From Hyphococcus sp. (lineage in GTDB: Bacteria > Pseudomonadota > Alphaproteobacteria > Caulobacterales > Parvularculaceae): 50,063 bases of DNA. Made by a program: the position numbers and the translations under genes. Positions 34,732-43,636 of the stretch are shown in pieces. The stretch covers positions 1 through 50,063 of the forward strand of contig JANQOV010000034.1 in NCBI GenBank assembly GCA_028285645.1. Reading direction: 5' to 3'. The stretch's first letter is position 1; every line of letters begins with the position of its first letter. The notes under the pieces are model-generated. The model did not search any database. It had not been told where the DNA came from and worked only from the letters and a program-made list of their open reading frames with translations.

Positions 34732-37700
34732 ATGAGCCATCTCTTAAACAGGCTGACCTATTTCAAAAACCGCGTTGGCGAATTTTCCGGCGGCCACGGC
34801 GTTGTCACGCAGGACGACCGCTCCTGGGAAGACGCTTACCGAAAACGCTGGCAGCATGACAAAGTTGTTCGCTCCACTCATGGAGCAAATTGCACCGGCT
34901 CGTGTTCATGGAAGATCTATGTCAAGGGCGGGATCGTTACGTGGGAAACCCAGCAAACGGATTATCCGCGAACGCGGCCTGACCTGCCCAACCATGAACC
35001 GCGAGGTTGTTCGCGCGGTGCGTCCTATAGCTGGTATCTTTATAGCGGCAATCGCTTGAAACACCCGCTCATCCGCAGTCGGCTCTTGAAAGCCTGGCGC
35101 GCGGCAAGGGCGACAAGAACGCCGGTTGCCGCCTGGGCGTCAATCGTTGAAAACAAGTCAACGCGCGATTCATACGTGAAGCAGCGCGGGCTTGGCGGAT
35201 TTGTGCGCGGCGAGTGGGACGAGATCAACGAAATCATCTCCTCGGCGAACGCTTATACGGCAAAAAAACACGGGCCCGACCGCGTGATTGGGTTCTCGCC
35301 CATCCCGGCAATGTCCATGGTCTCTTACGCAGCAGGCTCGCGGTATCTGTCTTTGCTCGGCGGCGTCTGCATGAGTTTTTACGATTGGTATTGCGACTTG
35401 CCGCCGGCCAGCCCCATGACCTGGGGCGAACAAACCGACGTGCCGGAAAGCGCTGACTGGTATAATTCCGGCTTTCTCATGCTCTGGGGATCAAATGTGC
35501 CGCAAACGCGGACGCCGGACGCTCATTTCTATACGGAGGTTCGCTACAAGGGCGCAAAAAGCGTTGTTATCTGTCCTGATTATTCTGAAGCGTCGAAATT
35601 TGGCGATATGTGGCTGTCGCCCAAACAGGGCACTGACGCAGCGCTCGCCATGGCGTTCGGCCATGTAATCCTGCGGGAGTTTTATCTCAACCGGCAGGCT
35701 GACTATTTCCAGGATTATGCGCGCAAATACACTGACTTTCCAATGCTGGTGCGTCTTGTCAACAAAGACGGTCGGCTGGTTCCGGACCGGCTCGTCCGCG
35801 CGTCGGATTTCGACGGCGCTTTAAATGAAGAAAACAACCCCGAATGGAAAACGGTCGGCTTCGATAACAAAACCGGCAAGATCGTAACGCCAAATGGTTC
35901 TGTCGGCTTCCGCTGGGGCGAACAGGGCAAGTGGAATCTGGAAGAACAATCCGGCGGCGCCGAAACCGAGCTTGCCATCACGATGATCGACGGTCGCGAT
36001 GACGTTGTCGATGTCGCGTTTCCCTATTTCGGCAATCGGCAACATGATTATTTTCACGGCACCGATCATCCTGACATTCTGGAACGCCGCGTGCCCGTCA
36101 AACGTCTTCACCTGAAAGAAGGTGAGACGCTGGTCGCAACGGTCTTCGATCTTTTCTGCGCCAATTACGGCCTCGACAGAGGGCTTGGTGGCGAGTGGGT
36201 CGCCAAGGGCTTCGACGAAGACATTCCTTACACGCCGGCCTGGCAGGAAAAGATCACCGGCGTCCCGCAGGACAAAGTCGTCGAGGTTGCGCGCGCTTTT
36301 GCAGACAACGCAGAAAAGACCCGCGGCAAATCCATGGTCATTCTCGGCGCGGGGTTGAACCACTGGTACCACATGGACATGAATTACCGCGGCATCATCA
36401 ACATGCTTGTGATGTGCGGTTGCGTCGGGCAATCCGGCGGCGGCTGGTGCCACTATGTGGGGCAGGAAAAATTGCGTCCGCAAACCGGCTGGTTGCCGCT
36501 TGCGTTTGGCCTCGACTGGGGGCGTCCGCCGCGGCACCAGAATTCAACGTCCTTCTGGTATGCGCATACGGATCAATGGCGTTACGAAACGCTCGGGTTA
36601 AACGAAATCCTGTCGCCGCTGGCGCCGGAAGGCGAGTGGAGCGGGTCGATGATTGACTTCAACGTGCGCGCTGAGCGTATGGGGTGGCTTCCCTCCGCAC
36701 CCCAGTTGCAGCGAAATCCGCTTGAGGTCTCCAAAGACGCAGCGGCGGCAGGGATAGAAGCGAAGGATTATGTCGCGCGAGAGTTGAAATCCGGCGGGCT
36801 AAAAATGTCCTGTGAGGACCCGGATAATCCTGACAATTGGCCGCGCAATCTTTTTGTGTGGCGGTCCAATCTTCTCGGATCATCAGGGAAGGGACATGAA
36901 TACTTCTTGAAGCATCTGCTCGGAACGTCGCACGGCGTTCAGGGCAAAGACCTTGGCGAGGAAGGTGGCGAGAAGCCGCAGGAAGTCGCCTGGCATGATG
37001 ATGCGCCTGAAGGAAAGCTCGACCTCTTGGTGACGATCGACTTCCGCATGTCGACAACTTGCGTTTACTCCGACATCGCGCTGCCGACCGCTACCTGGTA
37101 CGAGAAAAACGATCTCAACACGTCGGATATGCATCCCTTTATCCACCCGCTGACCGGCGCGGTTGACCCGCTTTGGGACTGCAAAAGCGATTGGGATATT
37201 TTCAAAGGCATCGCCAAGTCGTTCTCCGATGTGGCGCCGGAAGTTTTGGGCGTTGAGAAAGACGTTGTCCTAACGCCGATCCTCCACGACACGCCCGGCG
37301 AATTGGCGCAACCGCTTGACGTCAAGGATTGGAAGAAGGGCGAGACAGAGCCCGTGCCTGGCAAGACCATGCCCGCTGTCGCGGTGGTCGAGCGGGACTA
37401 TCCCAATCTCTACAAACGCTTCACGGCGCTTGGACCGCTGATGACCAAGATCGGCAATGGCGGCAAAGGCATCACCTGGAACACCGAACACGAAGTTGAA
37501 AACTTAAAAGCGCTTAACGGCGTCGTCACCGAAGAGGGGGCGACAAAAGGCATGCCGCGCATTGAAAGCGACATCGATGCGACGGAAGTGATCTTGATGC
37601 TGGCGCCGGAGACCAATGGCGAGGTTGCGGTCAAGGCGTGGGATGCGCTCAGCGAAGCAACGGGCCGCGAGCATGCGCATCTCGCCATTCCAAAGGAAGA

Positions 37701-38463
37701 CGAAAAAATTCGGTTCCGCGATGTTGTTTCTCAACCGCGCAAAATTATTTCGTCGCCCACATGGTCGGGTCTTGAGTCGGAAAAGGTCTGTTATAATGCA
37801 GGCTATACGAATGTTCATGAGCTGATCCCCTGGCGCACGCTCACGGGGCGCCAACAGCTTTACCAAGACCATCTTTGGATGCGCGCGTTCGGCGAGACGC
37901 TATGCGTTTATCGTCCGCCGATCGATACGAAAACGATCACGCCAATCATCGATTCAAAATCGAACGGCGAAAAGCAAATCATTTTGAACTTCATCACGCC
38001 GCATCAGAAATGGGGCATCCACTCGACCTATACGGATAACCTCCTGATGCTGACGCTATCACGCGGCGGGCCGATTGTTTGGCTCTCCGAAGACGATGCG
38101 AAAGAGGCTGGCATCGTCGATAATGACTGGGTCGAAGCTTATAACACCAACGGCGCCTTGACCGCCCGCGCCGTCGTTTCCCAGCGCGTGAAACCGGGCA
38201 TGATCATGATGTATCACGCCCAGGAAAAGATCGTGAATGTGCCGGGCTCGGAGATTACCGGACAGCGCGGCGGGATTCATAACTCAGTAACGCGCGCGGT
38301 ACTGAAGCCGACGCACATGATCGGCGGCTACGCGCAGCAAGCTTACGGTTTCAACTATTACGGCACGGTTGGCTCAAACCGCGACGAGTTCGTCATTGTC
38401 CGGAAAATGAGCAAGGTCGATTGGCTCGAAGAGCCAGCGCAAGCGACGGAGGCGCACACATGA
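34732..38463 (+). CDS. narG: Respiratory nitrate reductase alpha subunit
   Basis: The product is 1243 residues, the usual NarG length. The FS0 cluster ligands are His50, Cys54, Cys58 (HGANCTGSC) and Cys93 (RGCSRG); the His-Cys3 set is specific to NarG. YDWYCD at residues 217-222 includes the molybdenum-ligand Asp. It holds the bis-MGD cofactor and reduces nitrate to nitrite on the cytoplasmic side of the membrane. No Tat signal is present, as usual for NarG. Its stop overlaps the narH start (ATGA at 38460-38463). Confidence 0.97.
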   Translation: MSHLLNRLTYFKNRVGEFSGGHGVVTQDDRSWEDAYRKRWQHDKVVRSTHGANCTGSCSWKIYVKGGIVTWETQQTDYPRTRPDLPNHEPRGCSRGASYSWYLYSGNRLKHPLIRSRLLKAWRAARATRTPVAAWASIVENKSTRDSYVKQRGLGGFVRGEWDEINEIISSANAYTAKKHGPDRVIGFSPIPAMSMVSYAAGSRYLSLLGGVCMSFYDWYCDLPPASPMTWGEQTDVPESADWYNSGFLMLWGSNVPQTRTPDAHFYTEVRYKGAKSVVICPDYSEASKFGDMWLSPKQGTDAALAMAFGHVILREFYLNRQADYFQDYARKYTDFPMLVRLVNKDGRLVPDRLVRASDFDGALNEENNPEWKTVGFDNKTGKIVTPNGSVGFRWGEQGKWNLEEQSGGAETELAITMIDGRDDVVDVAFPYFGNRQHDYFHGTDHPDILERRVPVKRLHLKEGETLVATVFDLFCANYGLDRGLGGEWVAKGFDEDIPYTPAWQEKITGVPQDKVVEVARAFADNAEKTRGKSMVILGAGLNHWYHMDMNYRGIINMLVMCGCVGQSGGGWCHYVGQEKLRPQTGWLPLAFGLDWGRPPRHQNSTSFWYAHTDQWRYETLGLNEILSPLAPEGEWSGSMIDFNVRAERMGWLPSAPQLQRNPLEVSKDAAAAGIEAKDYVARELKSGGLKMSCEDPDNPDNWPRNLFVWRSNLLGSSGKGHEYFLKHLLGTSHGVQGKDLGEEGGEKPQEVAWHDDAPEGKLDLLVTIDFRMSTTCVYSDIALPTATWYEKNDLNTSDMHPFIHPLTGAVDPLWDCKSDWDIFKGIAKSFSDVAPEVLGVEKDVVLTPILHDTPGELAQPLDVKDWKKGETEPVPGKTMPAVAVVERDYPNLYKRFTALGPLMTKIGNGGKGITWNTEHEVENLKALNGVVTEEGATKGMPRIESDIDATEVILMLAPETNGEVAVKAWDALSEATGREHAHLAIPKEDEKIRFRDVVSQPRKIISSPTWSGLESEKVCYNAGYTNVHELIPWRTLTGRQQLYQDHLWMRAFGETLCVYRPPIDTKTITPIIDSKSNGEKQIILNFITPHQKWGIHSTYTDNLLMLTLSRGGPIVWLSEDDAKEAGIVDNDWVEAYNTNGALTARAVVSQRVKPGMIMMYHAQEKIVNVPGSEITGQRGGIHNSVTRAVLKPTHMIGGYAQQAYGFNYYGTVGSNRDEFVIVRKMSKVDWLEEPAQATEAHT

Positions 38464-39977
38464 AAATCCGCGCGCAACTCTCGATGATCCTTAATCTCGA
38501 CAAATGCATTGGGTGCCATACGTGTTCGGTGACATGCAAAAATGTCTGGACCAGCCGCGAAGGCGTTGAATACGCCTGGTTCAACAATGTCGAAACCAAG
38601 CCGGGCATCGGTTATCCCGACGATTGGGAAAGTCAGGCAAAATGGAACGGCGGCTGGGAGCGTAAGAAGAACGGCAAGCTGCAGCCGAAAATGGGTGGCA
38701 AGCTTGGCGTGCTTGCAAAAATTTTCGGCAATCCGGACCTGCCGGAAATCGATGACTACTATGAGCCGTTCACCTTTGACTACCAGCACTTGCAAAAAGC
38801 GCCGGAACTGAAGGCGTCGCCGACAGCGCGCCCGCGGTCGCTCATCACCGGCGAGCGCATGGAAAAGATCAACAAGGGCCCGAACTGGGAAGAAATCCTT
38901 GGTGGCGAGTTTTCCAAACGTTCGGCGGACTACAATTTCGAAAACGTCCAGAGAGAAATTTACGGGCAGTTCGAAAACACCTTCATGATGTATCTGCCGC
39001 GGCTGTGCGAACATTGCCTCAACCCGGCCTGCGTCGCCGTTTGTCCGTCAGGCGCTATCTATAAGCGCGAAGAAGACGGCGTTGTTCTGATTGATCAGGA
39101 TAAATGCCGCGGCTGGCGCATGTGCGTTTCCGGCTGTCCTTACAAGAAGATCTATTACAATTGGGGCACAGGCAAATCGGAAAAATGCATTCTCTGCTAT
39201 CCGCGCCTTGAGGCGGGCCAGCCGACGATTTGTTCTGAGACTTGTGTTGGGCGCATCCGGTATTTGGGCGTCGTGCTTTACGATGCGGACCGTATCGAGA
39301 ATGCCGCCAGCGTTGAAAAAGAAACCGACCTTTATCAAAGCCATCTCGATATCTTTCTTGATCCGAACGATCCTGAAGTTCAGCAACAAGCGCGCGCTGA
39401 CGGCGTGCCTGACGCCTGGCTTGATGCGGCGAAAGCATCCCCGATCTGGAAAATGGCGATGGAATGGAAGATCGCCTTTCCGCTGCATCCTGAATATCGC
39501 ACGCTGCCGATGGTCTGGTATGTGCCGCCCTTGTCGCCGGTCCAGTCCATGGCGGAGGCCGGCGCCTTTGGCGAAAAAGGCGCAATGCCCAATGTGCGGA
39601 ATCTGCGCATTCCGCTCAAATATCTCGCAAACCTTTTAACAGCGGGCGATGAAGAGCCGGTCGCGCAAGCGCTCGAAAAGCTCATCGCGATGCGGGCCTA
39701 TATGCGCTCGAAGAACTATGAGGGCGCTGAAGATCCGTCGCTTCCCGCCAAAGTTGGCATGACCGTAGAAGCCATGGACGACATGTATCGCCTAATGGCG
39801 ATCGCAAATTATGAAGATCGCTTCGTCATTCCGACGACGCATCGCGAATATGCAGAAGACGCTTACGGCTTGCGGGGCGGTTGCGGCTTTTCCTTCGGCG
39901 AGGGCTGCGGCGAGCCGAGAAACGCGCCGCAATGGACAGGGTTGTTTGCGGCAAAGCCCGCAAAAGAAAAAGCATAA
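38460..39977 (+). CDS. narH: Respiratory nitrate reductase beta subunit
   Basis: The start at 38460 overlaps narG and gives 505 residues. Four cysteine groups are seen: CIGCHTCSVTC near the N-terminus, CEHCLNPACVAVCP, CRGWRMCVSGCP and CILCYPRLEAG followed by CSETCVG. The Trp in CRGWRMC marks the 3Fe-4S cluster, and the rest bind three 4Fe-4S clusters. It carries electrons from NarI to NarG. narJ follows after 15 bases. Confidence 0.97.
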   Translation: MKIRAQLSMILNLDKCIGCHTCSVTCKNVWTSREGVEYAWFNNVETKPGIGYPDDWESQAKWNGGWERKKNGKLQPKMGGKLGVLAKIFGNPDLPEIDDYYEPFTFDYQHLQKAPELKASPTARPRSLITGERMEKINKGPNWEEILGGEFSKRSADYNFENVQREIYGQFENTFMMYLPRLCEHCLNPACVAVCPSGAIYKREEDGVVLIDQDKCRGWRMCVSGCPYKKIYYNWGTGKSEKCILCYPRLEAGQPTICSETCVGRIRYLGVVLYDADRIENAASVEKETDLYQSHLDIFLDPNDPEVQQQARADGVPDAWLDAAKASPIWKMAMEWKIAFPLHPEYRTLPMVWYVPPLSPVQSMAEAGAFGEKGAMPNVRNLRIPLKYLANLLTAGDEEPVAQALEKLIAMRAYMRSKNYEGAEDPSLPAKVGMTVEAMDDMYRLMAIANYEDRFVIPTTHREYAEDAYGLRGGCGFSFGEGCGEPRNAPQWTGLFAAKPAKEKA

Positions 39978-39992
39978 AGGAAGGGAAGACCC

Positions 39993-40694
39993 ATGACGAA
40001 TTGTTTTAGAGCTTTAAGCGCGCTCCTGTCTTACCCGACCGAGAACCTGAAGGCGGCTGCGGATGACATTCGAGATATCATCCATGCAGAAGTTAAGGAG
40101 CCGATTTGGGCGCTTCATAAGCTTGACGATCTGATCGACGACTTAAAGCAACTTGACCTTTATGAGCTGCAGGAACGCTATGTGTTCTTGTTCGATCGCA
40201 CGCGTTCACTCTCCTTGCATTTGTTCGAGCATGTTCACGGCGAATCCCGCGACCGCGGTCAGGCAATGGTCGACCTTGCAGCGCTTTATGGGCAGGGCGG
40301 CCTTGAGATTGGCGCGAAAGAACTACCCGATTATTTGCCGCTGTTTCTTGAGTTCTTGTCCTTACAGCCAAGGGAAGAGGCGATTGCACTGCTTGCCGAA
40401 CCCGTCGCCGTCATTGTCGCCCTGAAGGAACGTTTGAGCAAACGCAAGTCGGTCTATGCGCCGATCTTCGCGATCCTCGAAGCCATGGCGAACACCGCGC
40501 CGGCGACAACCGACATCGAAGAATTACGGCGCGCGCCCGATGATGATCCCAACGATCTCGAGGCGCTCGACAAGGTTTGGGAGGACGAGCCTGTGACCTT
40601 CGGGCCGGGTGACGCCGCATGCCCCAAGGCGGAGCAAATGCTTGAGCGCATGAACTTGAACGGCGGCGAGGAGCCAAGGAGCCGGGCGTCATGA
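39993..40694 (+). CDS. narJ: Nitrate reductase assembly chaperone
   Basis: The product is 233 residues, all helical, of the TorD/NarJ family. The N-terminal FRALSALLSYPTENL and the central YVFLFDRTRSLSLHLFEHVHGESRDRGQAM block are the NarJ signature. It binds NarG and is needed for cofactor insertion. AAGGAAGGGAAG precedes the start. The stop overlaps narI as ATGA (40691-40694). Confidence 0.95.
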   Translation: MTNCFRALSALLSYPTENLKAAADDIRDIIHAEVKEPIWALHKLDDLIDDLKQLDLYELQERYVFLFDRTRSLSLHLFEHVHGESRDRGQAMVDLAALYGQGGLEIGAKELPDYLPLFLEFLSLQPREEAIALLAEPVAVIVALKERLSKRKSVYAPIFAILEAMANTAPATTDIEELRRAPDDDPNDLEALDKVWEDEPVTFGPGDAACPKAEQMLERMNLNGGEEPRSRAS

Positions 40695-41398
40695 TGACCT
40701 ATCTCAACCAGTTCTTTTTTGGATTTTATCCTTATCTTTGCCTTGCCGTCTTCGTGATCGGAACCATCCTCAGATTTGAGCATGGACAATATTCCTGGCG
40801 CTCAGGTTCAAGTCAGCTCTTACGCCGCCGCCAATTGATCCTAGGCAGCATACTTTTTCACGTCGGCATTTTGATTGTCTTCTTTGGGCATCTCGTTGGC
40901 TTGCTAACGCCGATATGGGTGTTCGATGCGGTCGGCATTTCGCACAGCGCAAAGCAAATGCTCGCGATTGTCGTTGGCGGCGTTGCCGGCGTGATGTGCC
41001 TGATTGGCATACTCATGCTCATTCATCGCCGCCTGTTCGATGCGCGTATACGCGCCACGTCGTCCTTTGGCGATACCTCAATCCTGCTGATCTTGTTTTT
41101 CCAATTGTTGCTTGGTCTCGCCACGATCCCTGTTTCCATGCAGCACCTCGACGGTCACGAGATGGTCAAGTTCATGGAATGGGCCCAGCGCATTCTCACT
41201 TTCCGCGGCGGCGCATGGGAGCTTGTGGCGCATGCGCATCCGATCTTTAAAGCGCACCTCTTCCTTGGGCTGACGATCTTTCTCGTCTTCCCCTTTACGA
41301 GGCTCGTGCACATTTTTTCAGCGCCGGTCTGGTATCTCGGCCGCCGCGGCTACCAACTGGTCAGAACCCGCAATGGCGCAAGGGCGCCTGCGGAATGA
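40691..41398 (+). CDS. narI: Respiratory nitrate reductase gamma subunit (cytochrome b)
   Basis: The product is 235 residues with five helices. Histidines for the two b haems are seen in FFGHLVG and SHSAKQ, and in HAHPIFKAHLF and RLVHIFSAP. It takes electrons from quinol at the outer face of the membrane. The start overlaps narJ. The C-terminus is slightly longer and more basic than in the enteric protein. Confidence 0.95.
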   Translation: MMTYLNQFFFGFYPYLCLAVFVIGTILRFEHGQYSWRSGSSQLLRRRQLILGSILFHVGILIVFFGHLVGLLTPIWVFDAVGISHSAKQMLAIVVGGVAGVMCLIGILMLIHRRLFDARIRATSSFGDTSILLILFFQLLLGLATIPVSMQHLDGHEMVKFMEWAQRILTFRGGAWELVAHAHPIFKAHLFLGLTIFLVFPFTRLVHIFSAPVWYLGRRGYQLVRTRNGARAPAE

Positions 41399-41431
41399 AG
41401 GCCGTTGAACCTGCAAGTAAGGAGAAAGGAC

Positions 41432-42679
41432 GTGTTTGTTCGTAAATTAATCGCTTCATGTTTGGCTTCGACTGCCTTGATCTCGCCTGCCTTCGGCGAC
41501 GACAAACCAGCGAATGAAAGTGAAAACGCACTTGTAAAAGCCATTAAAGGCGGCAAGCCGATCATTGATGTCCGCTACCGGTTTGAATGGAAGGAGCAGG
41601 ATGGTTTTTTGGAAAACGCCTACGCCAACACGGTGCGCACGCGCTTAGGCTTTGAAACCGGCGAAATTTTTCATTTTAAGTTTCTGGCCGAGTTCGAGAA
41701 TGTCTTTAACATCGGCGATGATCACTTCAACTCAACCACTAACGGATTGACGATGTTTCCGGTCATCGCCGATCCGGACGTCACCGAAGTCAACCGTGCG
41801 CAGGTAACGTTTACAGGGATTGAGAAAACGCCGATCACGGTCGGCCGTCAGCGGTTTAATCTCAACAATCATCGTTTTGTCGGCGCCGTCGACTTCCGTC
41901 AAAATCAACAGACTTTCGACGCCGTGCGCCTGTCGTCAGGCATTATTGACAATTTCAACGTAGACTATCTTTATATCGATAATGTGCACCGGATTTTCGG
42001 CGACGATCATCCGATGGGCGAATTTGAAAGCAACAGTCACATCATTTCAGCGGGCTACAATGCTGGAGAGTTCGGGACGATCAAGGGTTATGGCGTGTTG
42101 CTCGACCTTAAAAACGCGCCTGCCTTATCCTCCGCCACATGGGGCGTTCGATACGAAAACAAAATTTCGTTGAACAAAGAGCCAGATATCAGCATCGGCG
42201 TTGTCGGCGAATATGCATCGCAAAAAGACTACGCCGCCAACCCAAACGAGTACAGTGAAGACTACATACATGGCGAAGCAACGCTCAAAATGAGCTCGTT
42301 CTTTTTGACCGGCGGATATGAGCAACTTGGCGGTAACGGAACCGCCAGTTTTTCAACGCCGCTTGCGACATTGCACAAATTCCAGGGGTTTGCTGATGTC
42401 TTTCTGGCGACGCCTGCGGCCGGTGTCGAAGATTTTTACGGGACCATCGGCTATGCGTGGAAGTTTCCGCCGGCCGTTGATGCGGTGAAGATTTTCGTGA
42501 CCTATCACGAGTTTGAAAGCGAACTGGGCGACACAGACTTCGGTCATGAAATCGACGCAGGGCTCAACATCAAGTTCAAAAAACACTGGGTTTTTGAGGT
42601 GAAGGGCGCAGCTTATGACGGCGAAGGCGTTTTTGCCGATCGCGAGATTTTTTGGACCTCGCTCAGGTTTCAGTACTAG
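41432..42679 (+). CDS. Outer-membrane porin-like beta-barrel after narI
   Basis: The GTG at 41432 with AAGGAG seven bases upstream gives 415 residues with a signal peptide (cleavage near SPAFG). About 16-18 amphipathic strands follow, ending SLRFQY. GRQRFNLNNHRFVGAVDFRQNQQTFDAV is typical of the alginate-export/porin-like family. It lies only 33 bases after narI and is followed directly by the hemerythrin, so it is probably in the nar transcript. Passage of nitrate or nitrite across the outer membrane is a reasonable inference but not shown. Confidence 0.75.
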   Translation: MFVRKLIASCLASTALISPAFGDDKPANESENALVKAIKGGKPIIDVRYRFEWKEQDGFLENAYANTVRTRLGFETGEIFHFKFLAEFENVFNIGDDHFNSTTNGLTMFPVIADPDVTEVNRAQVTFTGIEKTPITVGRQRFNLNNHRFVGAVDFRQNQQTFDAVRLSSGIIDNFNVDYLYIDNVHRIFGDDHPMGEFESNSHIISAGYNAGEFGTIKGYGVLLDLKNAPALSSATWGVRYENKISLNKEPDISIGVVGEYASQKDYAANPNEYSEDYIHGEATLKMSSFFLTGGYEQLGGNGTASFSTPLATLHKFQGFADVFLATPAAGVEDFYGTIGYAWKFPPAVDAVKIFVTYHEFESELGDTDFGHEIDAGLNIKFKKHWVFEVKGAAYDGEGVFADREIFWTSLRFQY

Positions 42680-42694
42680 CCAATGGAGTGCGAA

Positions 42695-43270
42695 ATGGCG
42701 GTTGCGAAGCAAAACAACGATCCGCCAACCGGGTATGGTGCCGGCGGCAATGGCGGCGTGATTGGCCCTTGGGTGATTGAGAAATCGCCCGATGGCCTGA
42801 TCAACAGCCCCTTGGATTTCATATTTGCAGAACATTACCGGCAAAGAGAGGCGGCAAATATTCTCACCATGATCGCCGACGGCGAATTCAATGCAGAAGG
42901 CGTTCAGTCCTTGATCGAGTTTTTGGAAACGGATTTTGACATTCATATCAGCGATGAAGAAATCGTTTTATTTCCAATCCTCAAACAACACTGCCTTCCT
43001 GAAGACAACGTGGAGCGAATTATCGATCGCTTGCAGGACGAGCACCGGGAGGATGAAGCGAGCAATGAAACGATCATATCGATTTTGAAATCTATGAAAG
43101 GCGCGAACAATTTGAATCGCCGCCAAAAAAGTCAGATACGCGCTTTCGCTGAGCATATATGTCAGCATTTGGCGCTTGAAAATGGCGTGTTGCTGCCCAT
43201 CGCCCGCGTCCGGCTCGGCCCGGAAGAATTAGAGATATTGGCCCGCCTTCTCAAAGACAGGCGGCGCTGA
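42695..43270 (+). CDS. Hemerythrin HHE-domain protein
   Basis: The start at 42695 (GGAG six bases upstream; ATG at 42683 is also in frame) gives 191 residues. Iron ligands fit a hemerythrin bundle: His in FAEHYRQRE, His and Glu in DIHISDEEIVLFPIL, His in QDEHRED, and His/His/Glu in HICQHLALENGVLLP. These proteins bind oxygen or NO or repair iron centres (RIC/YtfE-like). There is no signal peptide. As the last gene after narGHJI and the porin, it may protect against NO formed during nitrate respiration. Confidence 0.85.
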   Translation: MAVAKQNNDPPTGYGAGGNGGVIGPWVIEKSPDGLINSPLDFIFAEHYRQREAANILTMIADGEFNAEGVQSLIEFLETDFDIHISDEEIVLFPILKQHCLPEDNVERIIDRLQDEHREDEASNETIISILKSMKGANNLNRRQKSQIRAFAEHICQHLALENGVLLPIARVRLGPEELEILARLLKDRRR

Positions 43271-43636
43271 ACCCAATAGGCGCTTGGCGCCCATATGCTC
43301 GCACCCGCAACAATCAGTAAATCTTGTGACCTAGATCACAAAGCCGTCGCGTCCGCCGCTTTATATCTGTAGCGGAGACAGGAGGCGAGGCAAATCAAGG
43401 GGCGCGCAATTTAAGTAGCGGCAATTGCGCCAGAAAAGGTCGCGCGTTGCGGGTTTCACATCCGCAGGTTACGGACTTTTTCGTTATTCAACCGCGTCCA
43501 TCGGACCATTTGCGCAGAAAAATGCTTAGGGCGTTGTTTTCGCTGCGTAAATATTATTGAGAAAATCCGCCGAACATGCGCTAATACAGGTAGATTCCTG
43601 ATTGCCTTTTCGGGGAGAGCAAGGAGGTACAAGGAC
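43271..43636. other. Intergenic region upstream of the decapeptide-repeat gene
   Basis: These 366 bases hold the CRP-type palindrome at 43324-43341 and the ribosome-binding site AAGGAGGT at about 43621-43628. No gene is supported. Confidence 0.5.
43324..43341. promoter_or_regulatory. CRP-type palindrome
   Basis: TTGTGACCTAGATCACAA matches the CRP consensus TGTGA-N6-TCACA exactly, with 6-bp arms. It lies about 295 bases before the repeat-protein start and about 55 bases after the hemerythrin stop. Confidence 0.65.
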
